Assembly (NCBI GenBank): GCA_964019425.1
Contig: OZ025803.1
Location: 124,001 to 188,000, forward strand
From: Flectonema sp. DT1601
Taxonomy: Eukaryota > Euglenozoa > Diplonemea > Diplonemida > Diplonemidae
Length of the DNA: 64,000 bases
Direction: 5' to 3'
The position numbers and the translations under genes are program-made. Shown in pieces: positions 44,823 through 56,392 of the stretch; the first letter of the stretch is position 1; each line of letters starts with the position of its first letter. The notes under the pieces are model-generated. The model had not been told where the DNA came from, did not search any database, and saw only the letters and a program-made list of their open reading frames with translations.

Positions 44823-45767
44823 ATGTTCTGGACGACAACTGCACCGTGGGAGTCTGACTCCGAGGAGGTGGCACGGCTCGGCGCAGGAACCGAGTCTGGG
44901 AGAGGCACCAGCAAGCGTGGTGTCTCTCCCAGAAGGGAGCAAGAGAGACGTCGGTGCTCTCAGGAGAGAGAGCGAGGGGTTGTAGTGCTGCGGATGAAGG
45001 AAGCTCTGCGGCTGACTGAGCCTGAGGAGCAGCAACAGCAAGTACAACATCAACATCAACAGCAACAACAAGTACAACAGCAACAGACATCTTTGATGCA
45101 GGAGCAGCAGCAGCAGCAAATACAACAGCAACAGCAAGAACAAGTACAACAGCAACAGACATCTCTGATGCAGCAGCAGCAACAGCAGCAGCAGCAGCAG
45201 CAACAACAACAACTTCAACAAGTAGAACAACAAGTGAAGCAACCGCTACCGCAACATCATCAACAACAACACCAGCGAGCACAGTTTCCTCAGCGTGCGA
45301 TGAGCGAGGAGCCAACGACATTGCCAACACCACCGCCACCACAACAACTACGTGCACCATCGCTGCATCGTCCTGCAACGACGGTGGTGACAAACAGAGA
45401 GCCGCGGAGGTCATTCCAAGACCGGATGACCACCGACGCGCCGACTGATGGCGATTTCTTCGTCAGACAGCTTTGTGCATGTCTTCTCGCGACAGTTATT
45501 TTGTTGTTATGTGTTGTTTATTTTGCTCGTGCGAACCCCAAAGTCGTTGAAGGATTCGGGGCTTTTGTTTCCGTTTTATTTTTCGTTGCAAGGTTTTACG
45601 TTTCTCTTTTCCCTCCTCCTGTTCTGATCATTGCGGTGATCAGTAGTTGGTACACTTCTACCAATTGGAGGGAGTTTGTATTTCGCTTGTGTACTTTTCC
45701 CATCCAGGTAGTCGTCTACCTGGGGGGAGTAAGTGGATTGCTGGGAAGTCGCCAGGTTAAGAAATGA
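44823..45767 (+). CDS. PolyQ protein with hydrophobic C-terminal region, copy 3
   Basis: Same translation as copies 1 and 2, including every residue of the Gln tract. CAG/CAA tracts change length quickly, so the shared tract points to very recent duplication or ongoing homogenisation. The gene begins 60 bp into its unit; the 2.9 kb to the next copy holds no other convincing coding sequence. Confidence 0.72.
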   Translation: MFWTTTAPWESDSEEVARLGAGTESGRGTSKRGVSPRREQERRRCSQERERGVVVLRMKEALRLTEPEEQQQQVQHQHQQQQQVQQQQTSLMQEQQQQQIQQQQQEQVQQQQTSLMQQQQQQQQQQQQQQLQQVEQQVKQPLPQHHQQQHQRAQFPQRAMSEEPTTLPTPPPPQQLRAPSLHRPATTVVTNREPRRSFQDRMTTDAPTDGDFFVRQLCACLLATVILLLCVVYFARANPKVVEGFGAFVSVLFFVARFYVSLFPPPVLIIAVISSWYTSTNWREFVFRLCTFPIQVVVYLGGVSGLLGSRQVKK

Positions 45768-48701
45768 TCTGAACCATCTCCACCTTGGGTTCGAATTGTT
45801 TTTGGATCGACTTTTCATCTTCTTCATCTTGTTGTTGTTTTTTTTGATATTCCCTTCGTTTGTGTTGCTCTCGTCACTCATTGGCTCTTGTTATGCCAGA
45901 ACATTATTAAAAAAAAAAAAAAGTATTAATCGACTTGTTTTCATTTCTTTTTATTTTTTATAAACATTGCACGCAGGGATTGCTCGGAGTAACTTCACCC
46001 ATTTGAAAATCTCCTGGCAACCTGCCTGCATGGGGTTTTGGGGTTTTGGGGTTCTTTTTTCTTTTGTACAAATAACCGGAAGTCATTTTCACCTAATTTA
46101 ATATCTTCCGGGTACTGCTTTAATTTGTTCCGTTTTGTTAATTTTCTTGAAAAGAATACTTGCCCTCCATAATAATAGCGACTGTACTTCCTGTCTCGAT
46201 CGTCCTATCCCACACCCAAACCCATAGCCACCAAAAAAAAATATAAAAAAAAAAAAAATAATAATAAAAATAGTTAAAAAAAATAATAACCTCACCGAAC
46301 TTTCTTCATGTTTTTTCTCAATTTCGCACATCCCAATCTCTGCCCCTCCTTTTTCAGGTGTACAGTCGCTGAATGAATATTAGTGTCTTGCCTTTTCTTT
46401 TTTTTTTTTCCTTTTGTCCTTTTTTCAACACACTCGCAAGTAAAAACCCTTCTTCCCTTTCCTCATCGTTGAGTAACTTTTCACACTCAACTCACCGTTT
46501 TAATCTCATTAGGGTGGAGGGGGGAATACTTGCACGGAGAGTTTACCTTGATATTTCATTTTAGTTTTTACACGCAATGCTTCACTTTTCTTAATTGGGT
46601 GGTTGTATATGTTTTTTTCTCGTAAGGCTGGAAAGAAAGGAAATTGTCCGATTTTCCGTCGGTTGGTGTGTCTGTGGAAAGATTTGTTTTGTTGGAGGAG
46701 GTTGTATGTTTCCTTTCTGGTTTCCTTTTTTTTTTTTTTTTTGTGAGACGTGGTTTTTAGGATGTTTATTTATCCTTTTTTTTTTTTTTTTTTTTGGGTG
46801 TCCTTGTGCTGGATTCCAAAATGCAAATTAAGTAAAATAAAATAAAATAAAATAAAATAAAATAAAATGAATTCCTTTTGCTTTCTTTCTTCTTCATTCT
46901 AATCAGTCTAGTGACCGTTGGTCCTGTCTTGATTAGTTTTGTGGTGGTCAGAAAGAAATGACCGTGTTCCCTTTTGCCCCCGTGTTGCGGGAGGTTTGTT
47001 TCTGTTTTATATTTTGGGAAAAAGAGATGAAACCTAAGCTGTGGCAGCGACCTTTTTCTTTTCTTCAATTTGATTCTTTCATTTTGACTTCTGTTTGTGT
47101 GATGTGTCACAACAATTGAGAGGAGCCAACCTGTCAGTGTTGTGTGTATTCCGCAGACGGATTCGATTCCATCTCATTTTGGAGATGAGAGATGGGAGTC
47201 GATTATATTTATTTGGGTCTGCTGTTAGCACAGTTGTACTCTTTTTGTGATTTCATGTATCTTGTTGGTCATGTCTGCTTTGCTTGGTTTCATCGCTTCT
47301 GCACGGTCCGAATTCAAGACTGCTGCTTGTTGGGTTTAGAGCAGTGGGTCTAATTAGTTGATAATAATTTGTTGAATGTGTGTTCCCATTATTTATTATC
47401 ATCATCATCGTTCTTCCCTCAGTTCCTCTGCGAAGTCGCGGAGGGGTATGAGGAAAATGATAAATGTGATGATGATGATGATGAAGATGATGGGTTTTTC
47501 TTGAAAACATGTGTATTCCCTGCTTCTGTGGGTGTTTGCTTTGTTTTCTTCCCTTTCCGTTGAATATTAATTTACACTATTCTTTTCCTTTTTCCTTTTA
47601 TTTTTCTTCTTGTGGTTTGTTGTTGTTATTGTTAACATTATAGTACACAACGCAACACACAAAAACACATGCTCTCTCTCCTTCCTGTCTTCTTCTTCTT
47701 CATGTCTTCTCATGTATGTTGAAGTGTTAGGTTGGAGGGAAATCACCATCTGGCTTCTCGTTCTTCGTTTCCTCCGTTTTCGGAGTGGTTGAAGGAGAGG
47801 CGATTAATCCTTTTAACTTTTTTTAGGCTTATGTCCTTGTTTTGAGTTCTGTTCTGTTTTTTTTTGTTTTTTTTTAGTTTTTTTTATTTTCATCAGTTCA
47901 GTTTATATCGAATATTTGATTGTTAGTTTTTGAGAAGTAAATGTGTTTTGAGCGATCTCCGTTGAAGATAGAGATCGTTGTAAAAGTGTTTTCTTTTTTT
48001 GTTTATTTTACCGTTGATGTGCCTTTCTTGGACAGCTTCGGGTGCATACAACCAACTCCTTCATTTTTAATCTTCTTCAGCAATACCCTTCCTTTTGTTT
48101 TTTAATTGTAGCCTTACATTATCATTACACCAACCTCCCCAGTTGAAGCATTGCAATTTTTAGTTTCCAAAAGAATATCTGAAACTGTGAAAGTGTGTTG
48201 GGTCCTTTTTATTTTTTGTTTTAATTTTTATTTTAATTCCATCTCTTTTTTCCTTCAACCGTTTATCCTCGTTTTTCTCTTTTCGAGTACAGGATAAAGA
48301 AGGAAGTGAAGTGATGGCAATGAGGCAAGGAATAAAGTGTTTTTCTTAAAAAAAAAAATAAAAAAAAAAAATAAAAATAAAGTAAGTAACATGGGGGAAA
48401 CTTCCCTGTGTAATCTTCAAAAAAATAAAAAAAAAATAAAAAAAGGGGTTCCACTCCCCGCTAATCAAAAAACAAACAAACAAATACATAAATAAAAAAA
48501 AACAACCAAAAATAAAAATAATAATGATAACAAACAAAAAAAAAAAAAAAAAAATAGCAGGGGAACCTCCCTGTGAAAATGAATAAAAAAAAATACAAAA
48601 AAAGGGTTCCACTTCCCTAATAATTGATGTGCCTCTGGTGTATTGTTGTAATTTTCTTTTTTATTTACACAGGCAGCCGTATCCAAAGTTCAACACCAAT
48701 C

Positions 48702-49646
48702 ATGTTCTGGACGACAACTGCACCGTGGGAGTCTGACTCCGAGGAGGTGGCACGGCTCGGCGCAGGAACCGAGTCTGGGAGAGGCACCAGCAAGCGTGGT
48801 GTCTCTCCCAGAAGGGAGCAAGAGAGACGTCGGTGCTCTCAGGAGAGAGAGCGAGGGGTTGTAGTGCTGCGGATGAAGGAAGCTCTGCGGCTGACTGAGC
48901 CTGAGGAGCAGCAACAGCAAGTACAACATCAACATCAACAGCAACAACAAGTACAACAGCAACAGACATCTTTGATGCAGGAGCAGCAGCAGCAGCAAAT
49001 ACAACAGCAACAGCAAGAACAAGTACAACAGCAACAGACATCTCTGATGCAGCAGCAGCAACAGCAGCAGCAGCAGCAGCAACAACAACAACTTCAACAA
49101 GTAGAACAACAAGTGAAGCAACCGCTACCGCAACATCATCAACAACAACACCAGCGAGCACAGTTTCCTCAGCGTGCGATGAGCGAGGAGCCAACGACAT
49201 TGCCAACACCACCGCCACCACAACAACTACGTGCACCATCGCTGCATCGTCCTGCAACGACGGTGGTGACAAACAGAGAGCCGCGGAGGTCATTCCAAGA
49301 CCGGATGACCACCGACGCGCCGACTGATGGCGATTTCTTCGTCAGACAGCTTTGTGCATGTCTTCTCGCGACAGTTATTTTGTTGTTATGTGTTGTTTAT
49401 TTTGCTCGTGCGAACCCCAAAGTCGTTGAAGGATTCGGGGCTTTTGTTTCCGTTTTATTTTTCGTTGCAAGGTTTTACGTTTCTCTTTTCCCTCCTCCTG
49501 TTCTGATCATTGCGGTGATCAGTAGTTGGTACACTTCTACCAATTGGAGGGAGTTTGTATTTCGCTTGTGTACTTTTCCCATCCAGGTAGTCGTCTACCT
49601 GGGGGGAGTAAGTGGATTGCTGGGAAGTCGCCAGGTTAAGAAATGA
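48702..49646 (+). CDS. PolyQ protein with hydrophobic C-terminal region, copy 4
   Basis: Same translation as the other three. The unit around it is the most diverged: a shorter T run near 49717, one more GAT codon-like repeat near 51350, an extra T-rich block near 51740, and a few substitutions. All are outside the gene, which suggests either selection on the coding part or too little time for coding change. Confidence 0.72.
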   Translation: MFWTTTAPWESDSEEVARLGAGTESGRGTSKRGVSPRREQERRRCSQERERGVVVLRMKEALRLTEPEEQQQQVQHQHQQQQQVQQQQTSLMQEQQQQQIQQQQQEQVQQQQTSLMQQQQQQQQQQQQQQLQQVEQQVKQPLPQHHQQQHQRAQFPQRAMSEEPTTLPTPPPPQQLRAPSLHRPATTVVTNREPRRSFQDRMTTDAPTDGDFFVRQLCACLLATVILLLCVVYFARANPKVVEGFGAFVSVLFFVARFYVSLFPPPVLIIAVISSWYTSTNWREFVFRLCTFPIQVVVYLGGVSGLLGSRQVKK

Positions 49647-52596
49647 TCTGAACCATCTCCACCTTGGGTTCGAATTGTTTTTGGATCGACTTTTCATCTT
49701 CTTCATCTTGTTGTTGTTTTTTTGATATTCCCTTCGTTTGTGTTGCTCTCGTCACTCATTGGCTCTTGTTATGCCAGAACATTATTAAAAAAAAAAAAAA
49801 GTATTAATCGACTTGTTTTCATTTCTTTTTATTTTTTATAAACATTGCACGCAGGGATTGCTCGGAGTAACTTCACCCATTTGAAAATCTCCTGGCAACC
49901 TGCCTGCATGGGGTTTTGGGGTTTTGGGGTTCTTTTTTCTTTTGTACAAATAACCGGAAGTCATTTTCACCTAATTTAATATCTTCCGGGTACTGCTTTA
50001 ATTTGTTCCGTTTTGTTAATTTTCTTGAAAAGAATACTTGCCCTCCATAATAATAGCGACTGTACTTCCTGTCTCGATCGTCCTATCCCACACCCAAACC
50101 CATAGCCACCAAAAAAAAATATAAAAAAAAAAAAAATAATAATAAAAATAGTTAAAAAAAATAATAACCTCACCGAACTTTCTTCATGTTTTTTCTCAAT
50201 TTCGCACATCCCAATCTCTGCCCCTCCTTTTTCAGGTGTACAGTCGCTGAATGAATATTAGTGTCTTGCCTTTTCTTTTTTTTTTTTCCTTTTGTCCTTT
50301 TTTCAACACACTCGCAAGTAAAAACCCTTCTTCCCTTTCCTCATCGTTGAGTAACTTTTCACACTCAACTCACCGTTTTAATCTCATTAGGGTGGAGGGG
50401 GGAATACTTGCACGGAGAGTTTACCTTGATATTTCATTTTAGTTTTTACACGCAATGCTTCACTTTTCTTAATTGGGTGGTTGTATATGTTTTTTTCTCG
50501 TAAGGCTGGAAAGAAAGGAAATTGTCCGATTTTCCGTCGGTTGGTGTGTCTGTGGAAAGATTTGTTTTGTTGGAGGAGGTTGTATGTTTCCTTTCTGGTT
50601 TCCTTTTTTTTTTTTTTTTTGTGAGACGTGGTTTTTAGGATGTTTATTTATCCTTTTTTTTTTTTTTTTTTTTGGGTGTCCTTGTGCTGGATTCCAAAAT
50701 GCAAATTAAGTAAAATAAAATAAAATAAAATAAAATAAAATAAAATGAATTCCTTTTGCTTTCTTTCTTCTTCATTCTAATCAGTCTAGTGACCGTTGGT
50801 CCTGTCTTGATTAGTTTTGTGGTGGTCAGAAAGAAATGACCGTGTTCCCTTTTGCCCCCGTGTTGCGGGAGGTTTGTTTCTGTTTTATATTTTGGGAAAA
50901 AGAGATGAAACCTAAGCTGTGGCAGCGACCTTTTTCTTTTCTTCAATTTGATTCTTTCATTTTGACTTCTGTTTGTGTGATGTGTCACAACAATTGAGAG
51001 GAGCCAACCTGTCAGTGTTGTGTGTATTCCGCAGACGGATTCGATTCCATCTCATTTTGGAGATGAGAGATGGGAGTCGATTATATTTATTTGGGTCTGC
51101 TGTTAGCACAGTTGTACTCTTTTTGTGATTTCATGTATCTTGTTGGTCATGTCTGCTTTGCTTGGTTTCATCGCTTCTGCACGGTCCGAATTCAAGACTG
51201 CTGCTTGTTGGGTTTAGAGCAGTGGGTCTAATTAGTTGATAATAATTTGTTGAATGTGTGTTCCCATTATTTATTATCATCATCATCGTTCTTCCCTCAG
51301 TTCCTCTGCGAAGTCGCGGAGGGGTATGAGGAAAATGATAAATGTGATGATGATGATGATGATGAAGATGATGGGTTTTTCTTGAAAACATGTGTATTCC
51401 CTGCTTCTGTGGGTGTTTGCTTTGTTTTCTTCCCTTTCCGTTGAATATTAATTTACACTATTCTTTTCCTTTTTCCTTTTATTTTTCTTCTTGTGGTTTG
51501 TTGTTGTTATTGTTAACATTATAGTACACAACGCAACACATAAAAACACATGCTCTCTCTCCTTCCTGTCTTCTTCTTCTTCATGTCTTCTCATGTATGT
51601 TGAAGTGTTAGGTTGGAGGGAAATCACCATCTGGCTTCTCGTTCTTCGTTTCCTCCGTTTTCGGAGTGGTTGAAGGAGAGGCGATTAATCCTTTTAACTT
51701 TTTTTAGGCTTATGTCCTTGTTTTGAGTTCTGTTCTGTTTTTTTTTGTTTTTTTTTGTTTTTTTTTAGTTTTTTTTATTTTCATCAGTTCAGTTTATATC
51801 GAATATTTGATTGTTAGTTTTTGAGAAGTAAATGTGTTTTGAGCGATCTCCGTTGAAGATAGAGATCGTTGTAAAAGTGTTTTCTTTTTTTGTTTATTTT
51901 ACCGTTGATGTGCCTTTCTTGGACAGCTTCGGGTGCATACAACCAACTCCTTCATTTTTAATCTTCTTCAGCAATACCCTCCCTTTTGTTTTTTAATTGT
52001 AGCCTTACATTATCATTACACCAACCTCCCCAGTTGAAGCATTGCAATTTTTAGTTTCCAAAAGAATATCTGAAACTGTGAAAGTGTGTTGGGTCCTTTT
52101 TATTTTTTGTTTTAATTTTTATTTTAATTCCATCTCTTTTTTCCTTCAACCGTTTATCCTCGTTTTTCTCTTTTCGAGTACAGGATAAAGAAGGAAGTGA
52201 AGTGATGGCAATGAGGCAAGGAATAAAGTGTTTTTCTTAAAAAAAAAAATAAAAAAAATAAATAAAAATAAAGTAAGTAACATGGGGGAAACTTCCCTGT
52301 GTAATCTTCAAAAAAATAAAAAAAAAATAAAAAAAGGGGTTCCACTCCCCGCTAATCAAAAAACAAACAAACAAATACATAAATAAAAAAAAACAACCAA
52401 AAATAAAAATAATAATGATAACAAACAAAAAAAAAAAAAAAAAAAATAGCAGGGGAACCTCCCTGTGAAAATGAATAAAAAAAAATACAAAAAAAGGGTT
52501 CCACTTCCCTAATAATTGATGTGCCTCTGGTGTATTGTTGTAATTTTCTTTTTTATTTACACAGGCAGCCGTATCCAAAGTTCAACACCAATCATG

Positions 52597-52909
52597 TAAA
52601 ACGTTTGTTGATGTTGTTCAGATTGTTGTATTTTTCTACAGGTTCAGCATTTTAAATGATAGCCACAAACTGGAGAGCAGCAGGGAGGAGGGGGTGGAGG
52701 GAAGGAAGAAATGAAAACGTTTGCGGGTTTGCGGGGAACGTAAGTTAGGGGAAATATGTGTTTTGACCGCACATGTAAACCTCCTTTAGCTTTATCAGTT
52801 TAAGTTGGTTCACGGTTTTGTGCACAAACAAAAAATGGCAGTGTTGTATCATTATTTTCTGTATAGTTGAAGATAAAGCCGATTCTTTTTTTTTTTGTTA
52901 TTTATATAA
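52597..52909. other. Right flank of the array
   Basis: No gene. Contains GTTAGGGGAAATATGTGTTTTG at 52744-52765, shared with 36951-36972 on the left side of the array, and a 125-bp repeat (52769-52893) shared with 31985-32110. Confidence 0.6.
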
Positions 52910-53610
52910 ATGTTGTGGGGAGGAATTAAATAGGCAAGGCTTTTGGCCACAGCCTTTCCCTGTGAGAAAAGAATGACATTTTAATACAAGAATACAGAAC
53001 ATACACAAAATACATACAAGGATAGCATCACATCGCTGCTGAGCCTCCATCGAAGTACTTCCATCGTCCCATAGCAAAACAGAATGCGGAAATAAAGCAG
53101 TGACAGACCTGTTTGAATTGTGTTGTAATGTTAACAAAGTATTTCAGAACATGAAAAAGAACGAGTGTGGTAACAAACAACGAAAGCATCGATAACGGTC
53201 CAGTTGATGTGAGTATCCTGTAGCTGTATGTGTTTTGTTTTTATCATTTGTACCTAAGTAAACAAATGACATCGTAGTTGGACTTCTTTGTCTACAGCTG
53301 CGCATCGGCAGTAAAGAAAAGAAAGAAAGCAAACTGTTTAATCCCGATTGGGAACATACTTCGTCGCAACTGACACCCAGTGAAGTTGGGAAATCAGGAA
53401 CGTCAGCCGCCCATAGCGACTTTTCTTGGTTTATGCCCCAAGTGGCCCTGCGCCGTTTCCCAATCTTGTTCCTACCTTTAAAAAAAATAAAAGAAGAATG
53501 ATGAATTAAACAGATTGCGAGACTTTGCTCGCCGACTCCCCAGCGCTAACTCACAAACAGGAGGTGATGTTAATCACCTTGGAGGCTGCAATGCACTCCT
53601 CATGTTACCC
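52910..53610 (-). repeat. Repeat family R, copy 1
   Basis: Similar along its length, with substantial divergence, to 54295-55045. Shared segments include the AGGCTTTTGGCC-like hairpin, AGAACATACACAAA-like sequence, a part with TTATGCCCCA, and GACTCCCCAGCGCTAA. No ORF of note. The start has the same layout as L and C termini. Confidence 0.65.
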
Positions 53611-53956
53611 AGGAAGACATACTACACAATGAGTATGTGGGGAGTTGTGGATGTTATCAGTCAGCCATCCTAAGACAGTAAGATACTGCTACACAACCAT
53701 TCCCGCTCCTTCTCCTTTCCACGTTGTCTCTTCTGCATCAAGGAAAGGTCACCTAACAATCAACAATGTTCACTGGCCCTAAGGCTGTTCATGCCTATGA
53801 GTTGGTATCTTCCCGCTCTTAATAAAAGAAAAGAAAAGAATGCGAAGTAGTGGAATATGAAAATGACAGTAAGCAAGCATCAACTTTAAGGTCTTAGTCA
53901 GGTTGATGAAGAGGAGATGCTAAAAAAAGAAACCTGATTGTTTAACAGTTAGATTT
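53611..53956. other. Intergenic, nothing recognised
   Basis: No ORF, RNA gene or repeat match beyond (AAAAG)n-like runs near 53825. Confidence 0.4.
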
Positions 53957-54110
53957 ATCGATCAGCTGTGACCGCTAAAAAAAAGATAAACTGCTTAACA
54001 GATAATATCGATCAGCTGTGAACAATGAAGATAAGTTAGGATTACTGATCAGCTGTGACCACTAAAAAAGATAAACTTAAAACACAATTAGTCAGCTGTG
54101 ACCGATGAGG
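53957..54110 (+). repeat. Short minisatellite with GATCAGCTGTGACC
   Basis: Four copies of a unit containing ATCAGCTGTGA(C/A)C, starting near 53959, 54008, 54047 and 54091, spaced 38-50 bp apart and joined by AAAAAAGATAAACT-like sequence. Confidence 0.7.
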
Positions 54111-54294
54111 AAGAGAAGCTAAAATAAAAAACTGCTCGGAGCAGCGATTGTTATCAGAGATAAAGTCTTGTCAGTTTTAGTCATGAACAGGACAGGGGTG
54201 AGATGCAGAAGCAACTTAAGAAAGAAAATAGCGGTTACACATAGCAGAAGCCTTGAGCAACAGGTCTTACAAAGTAGCCCCAGTCACTACTCTT

Positions 54295-55045
54295 TTCTTT
54301 TGAGGAGGAATGTAGTAGGCAAAGCTTTAGGCTCACGGCCTTTCCTGAGTGAAGAAGAATGGGATGTCCTAACACAAGAATACAAAAGATAACGAAGTTC
54401 CGCTTCAAGAAAAACAATCACATACCAGGATAGCATCGCAGCACTTCCAAACTTCCATCGACCTCCTTCGCATCTCCAAGGCATAAACAGGTCACGAAGG
54501 GAAATAAAGGCAAGAACAAACCTGTTTGTATTTAGTGTGTAATTTAGCAATCTTTTAAAACGGATAACAAACATGTTTGAAAAAGAATGCCAGGGAGTGC
54601 ACAAGATCAGACAACGAAGACATCGACATCAGTTTGGCAGCTGCGAGTATCCTGTTACTGTGTGTGATTGTGTTTTTGTTATTGGGTTGTACCCAGGGAA
54701 AGGAAAAGACATTGGAGTTTAACTTATTCTCCACCTTGCGCATCAGCAGCAAATAAATAAAAAAGAAGGCAACCTGTTTGATCCAAATTGGATCCATACC
54801 ACATCGCTGCTGGTGTCTGGTGAAGTTGAAAATCTAGACAACCAGCAGCTTCTGATGACTTAACCTGGCTTATGCCCCAGGCAGCCCTGCACCCTAATCC
54901 AATCATGTTCATTCTATTTAAAAAAAAAATAAAAGAAAGTAGAACAAACGGATTGCCAAGTTGCTCACCGACTCCCCAGCGCTAATACACAAGAGGGAGG
55001 TGGTAATCACCTTGGAGGCTGCAATGCACTCCCCATGTTTAAAAT
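54295..55045 (-). repeat. Repeat family R, copy 2
   Basis: Second copy of 52910-53610, about 1.4 kb downstream and in the same orientation. The part with GCAGCCCTGC (54830-54920) also matches 34934-35030 in inverse orientation. It ends at the tRNA-like sequence. Confidence 0.65.
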
Positions 55046-55115
55046 TTGTGCCGTGGCCGGGAATTGAACCCTCGACTACCCAAGCGATTTACAGTCGGCG
55101 ACCGTATCCAGCAGA
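55046..55115 (-). tRNA. tRNA-like sequence, Tyr-type anticodon position (probably not functional)
   Basis: The minus strand has a good T arm with GGGTTCAATTCCC, a 3' acceptor half CCACGGC, and an anticodon-like loop CTGTAAA (GTA, Tyr). The 5' acceptor half does not pair and the D-arm box is weak. It is best read as a tRNA pseudogene or SINE head, not a working gene. Confidence 0.4.
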
Positions 55116-55560
55116 GCGTCACCCTCAACAAGCCTGTATATGCTGGAAGCCAGATCTTAGACTCTTGCGAACAACTCATGTCAGGCTTCTTCTATGACAA
55201 ACTAATCCCACTGTGGACGGGACAACATATCACTTGTATACACAGACACAGACAGCTTCATCCTACACATCAAGACAGATGACCTACATAAATCACTGGA
55301 AGGTATCAAGGATGAACTTGACACCTGCAACTTTCCCGAGGACCACTTCCTGTACTCAAACAAACACAAGAAGGTTGCGGGATACTTTAAGGATGAAACA
55401 GATGGCAAGCTGATAAGAGGGTGTGTTTCTGAGAGCCAAGACTATGCGTACACTCTCATTGATGAGTCACAATCACATGTAAAGCAAAGGGAGTCCCAAG
55501 ATTCAAGTCTGCAAGGTTACAGTTGGATGACTTCTCAAACACACTTGAGACTGGTGAGAG
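55113..55560 (+). pseudogene. Polinton/Maverick-type DNA polymerase B fossil
   Basis: The translation resembles the palm region of protein-primed family B DNA polymerases of Polintons and related virus-like elements, including the DTDS catalytic motif near 55240 and the following SNKHKK and GYFKDETDGKL stretch. Only a short part of the gene is present, with at least two breaks, and no capsid, integrase or terminal repeats are seen nearby. It is an old, broken fragment. Confidence 0.7.
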
Positions 55561-55830
55561 TAAGTCCGTCACCTACGGCATTTTCTGTAAAGTTGGCCTT
55601 TGTAGTCCACAGCCATTACCACTCGACTATTGGGGCTGTGTTTCCCCGAAAATCTTTTACTGCATATATTCTTTTCTTTATTGACATAACACAAAATGGC
55701 TGACTGGAATGTAACTGATGGAGTCATTACTGAGAACACCGTGGGCCTTAACTGAAGCTGGTTATGAAGGTGTTTCGGATTTTGATACAGAAAATTGTGA
55801 TGTAAAAGCATCGTTTCAAAACTCTTACAG

Positions 55831-56120
55831 GTAAGAAAAAGCATTGGGGTGAAGTCCCTGGGATACTTTTCGGTAGAAGGGGTGTCCCAGTGGACAAAAT
55901 AATTGCAAACTTCGCAACAAAAGAGATAACAGTAAAGCCGATCAAAATAATCGACGGCAGATGGATCCTCAAAATGGAGGATGGTTTTCGTGGAAGCGAG
56001 AATAAGATGGTGTTAGAATGGCCGGACCAAGAAGGGGTGAAGCTGGGATGCACCCGAACAGAGATCGAAACCACGGCTGATAACCCATACAGCAGAAAGT
56101 GCATCACAAGCAAAGCCTGA
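55831..56120 (+). CDS. Hypothetical exon or gene fragment
   Basis: After a possible acceptor (CTCTTACAG) the frame runs 96 codons to a TGA, including HWGEVPGILFG and DGRWILKMEDGF. Composition looks coding (few low-complexity stretches) but I recognise no family. The 75 bp before it are also open in another frame and end in a donor-like AG|GTAAGA, so exon structure is uncertain. It lies just after the Polinton fossil and may belong to a mobile element. Confidence 0.35.
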
Positions 56121-56392
56121 AACAGACAAACAAGAAGAGGTGCAAGAAACAAGTCGTATGGAGAGTAAGCTTGACAAATTATTGTCGACGAATGAGACGT
56201 ATTTCAATAAAATAGAGAATGTTGAAAAAAAATGTAGAAATAAGCAGCATTCGTGTTGTGAAAATAGAAAATAACGTTGCAAATCAAGATAAAAACTTTG
56301 AGGCGATCTAAAACGCTTCATGGAAATTTTATTCCGGTGTGTTGCATGGAAATCGATATCTTACAGGTTACTATAGGGAAATAACTTATGAA

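Larger units (their letters stand above)
37006..52596 (+). repeat. Tandem array: four 3.88-kb units plus a 62-bp partial unit
   Basis: Unit starts are 37006, 40885, 44764, 48643 and 52535 (partial). The first three steps between gene starts are exactly 3879 bp and the fourth is 3892 bp. Units 1-3 give the same translations in all ORFs seen; unit 4 differs by a few short-tract length changes. Each unit has one gene and about 2.9 kb of AT-rich non-coding DNA with an (AAAAT)n tract, a (GAT)n tract, GGGGTTTT runs and several hairpins. The partial last unit stops just after the gene start codon. Confidence 0.95.

Noticed and set aside
37006-52596. The tandem array as a pure assembly artefact
   Set aside because: Unit 4 has its own small differences and the array ends in a partial unit, so at least some copies are real. 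Exact copy number still cannot be trusted from sequence alone.
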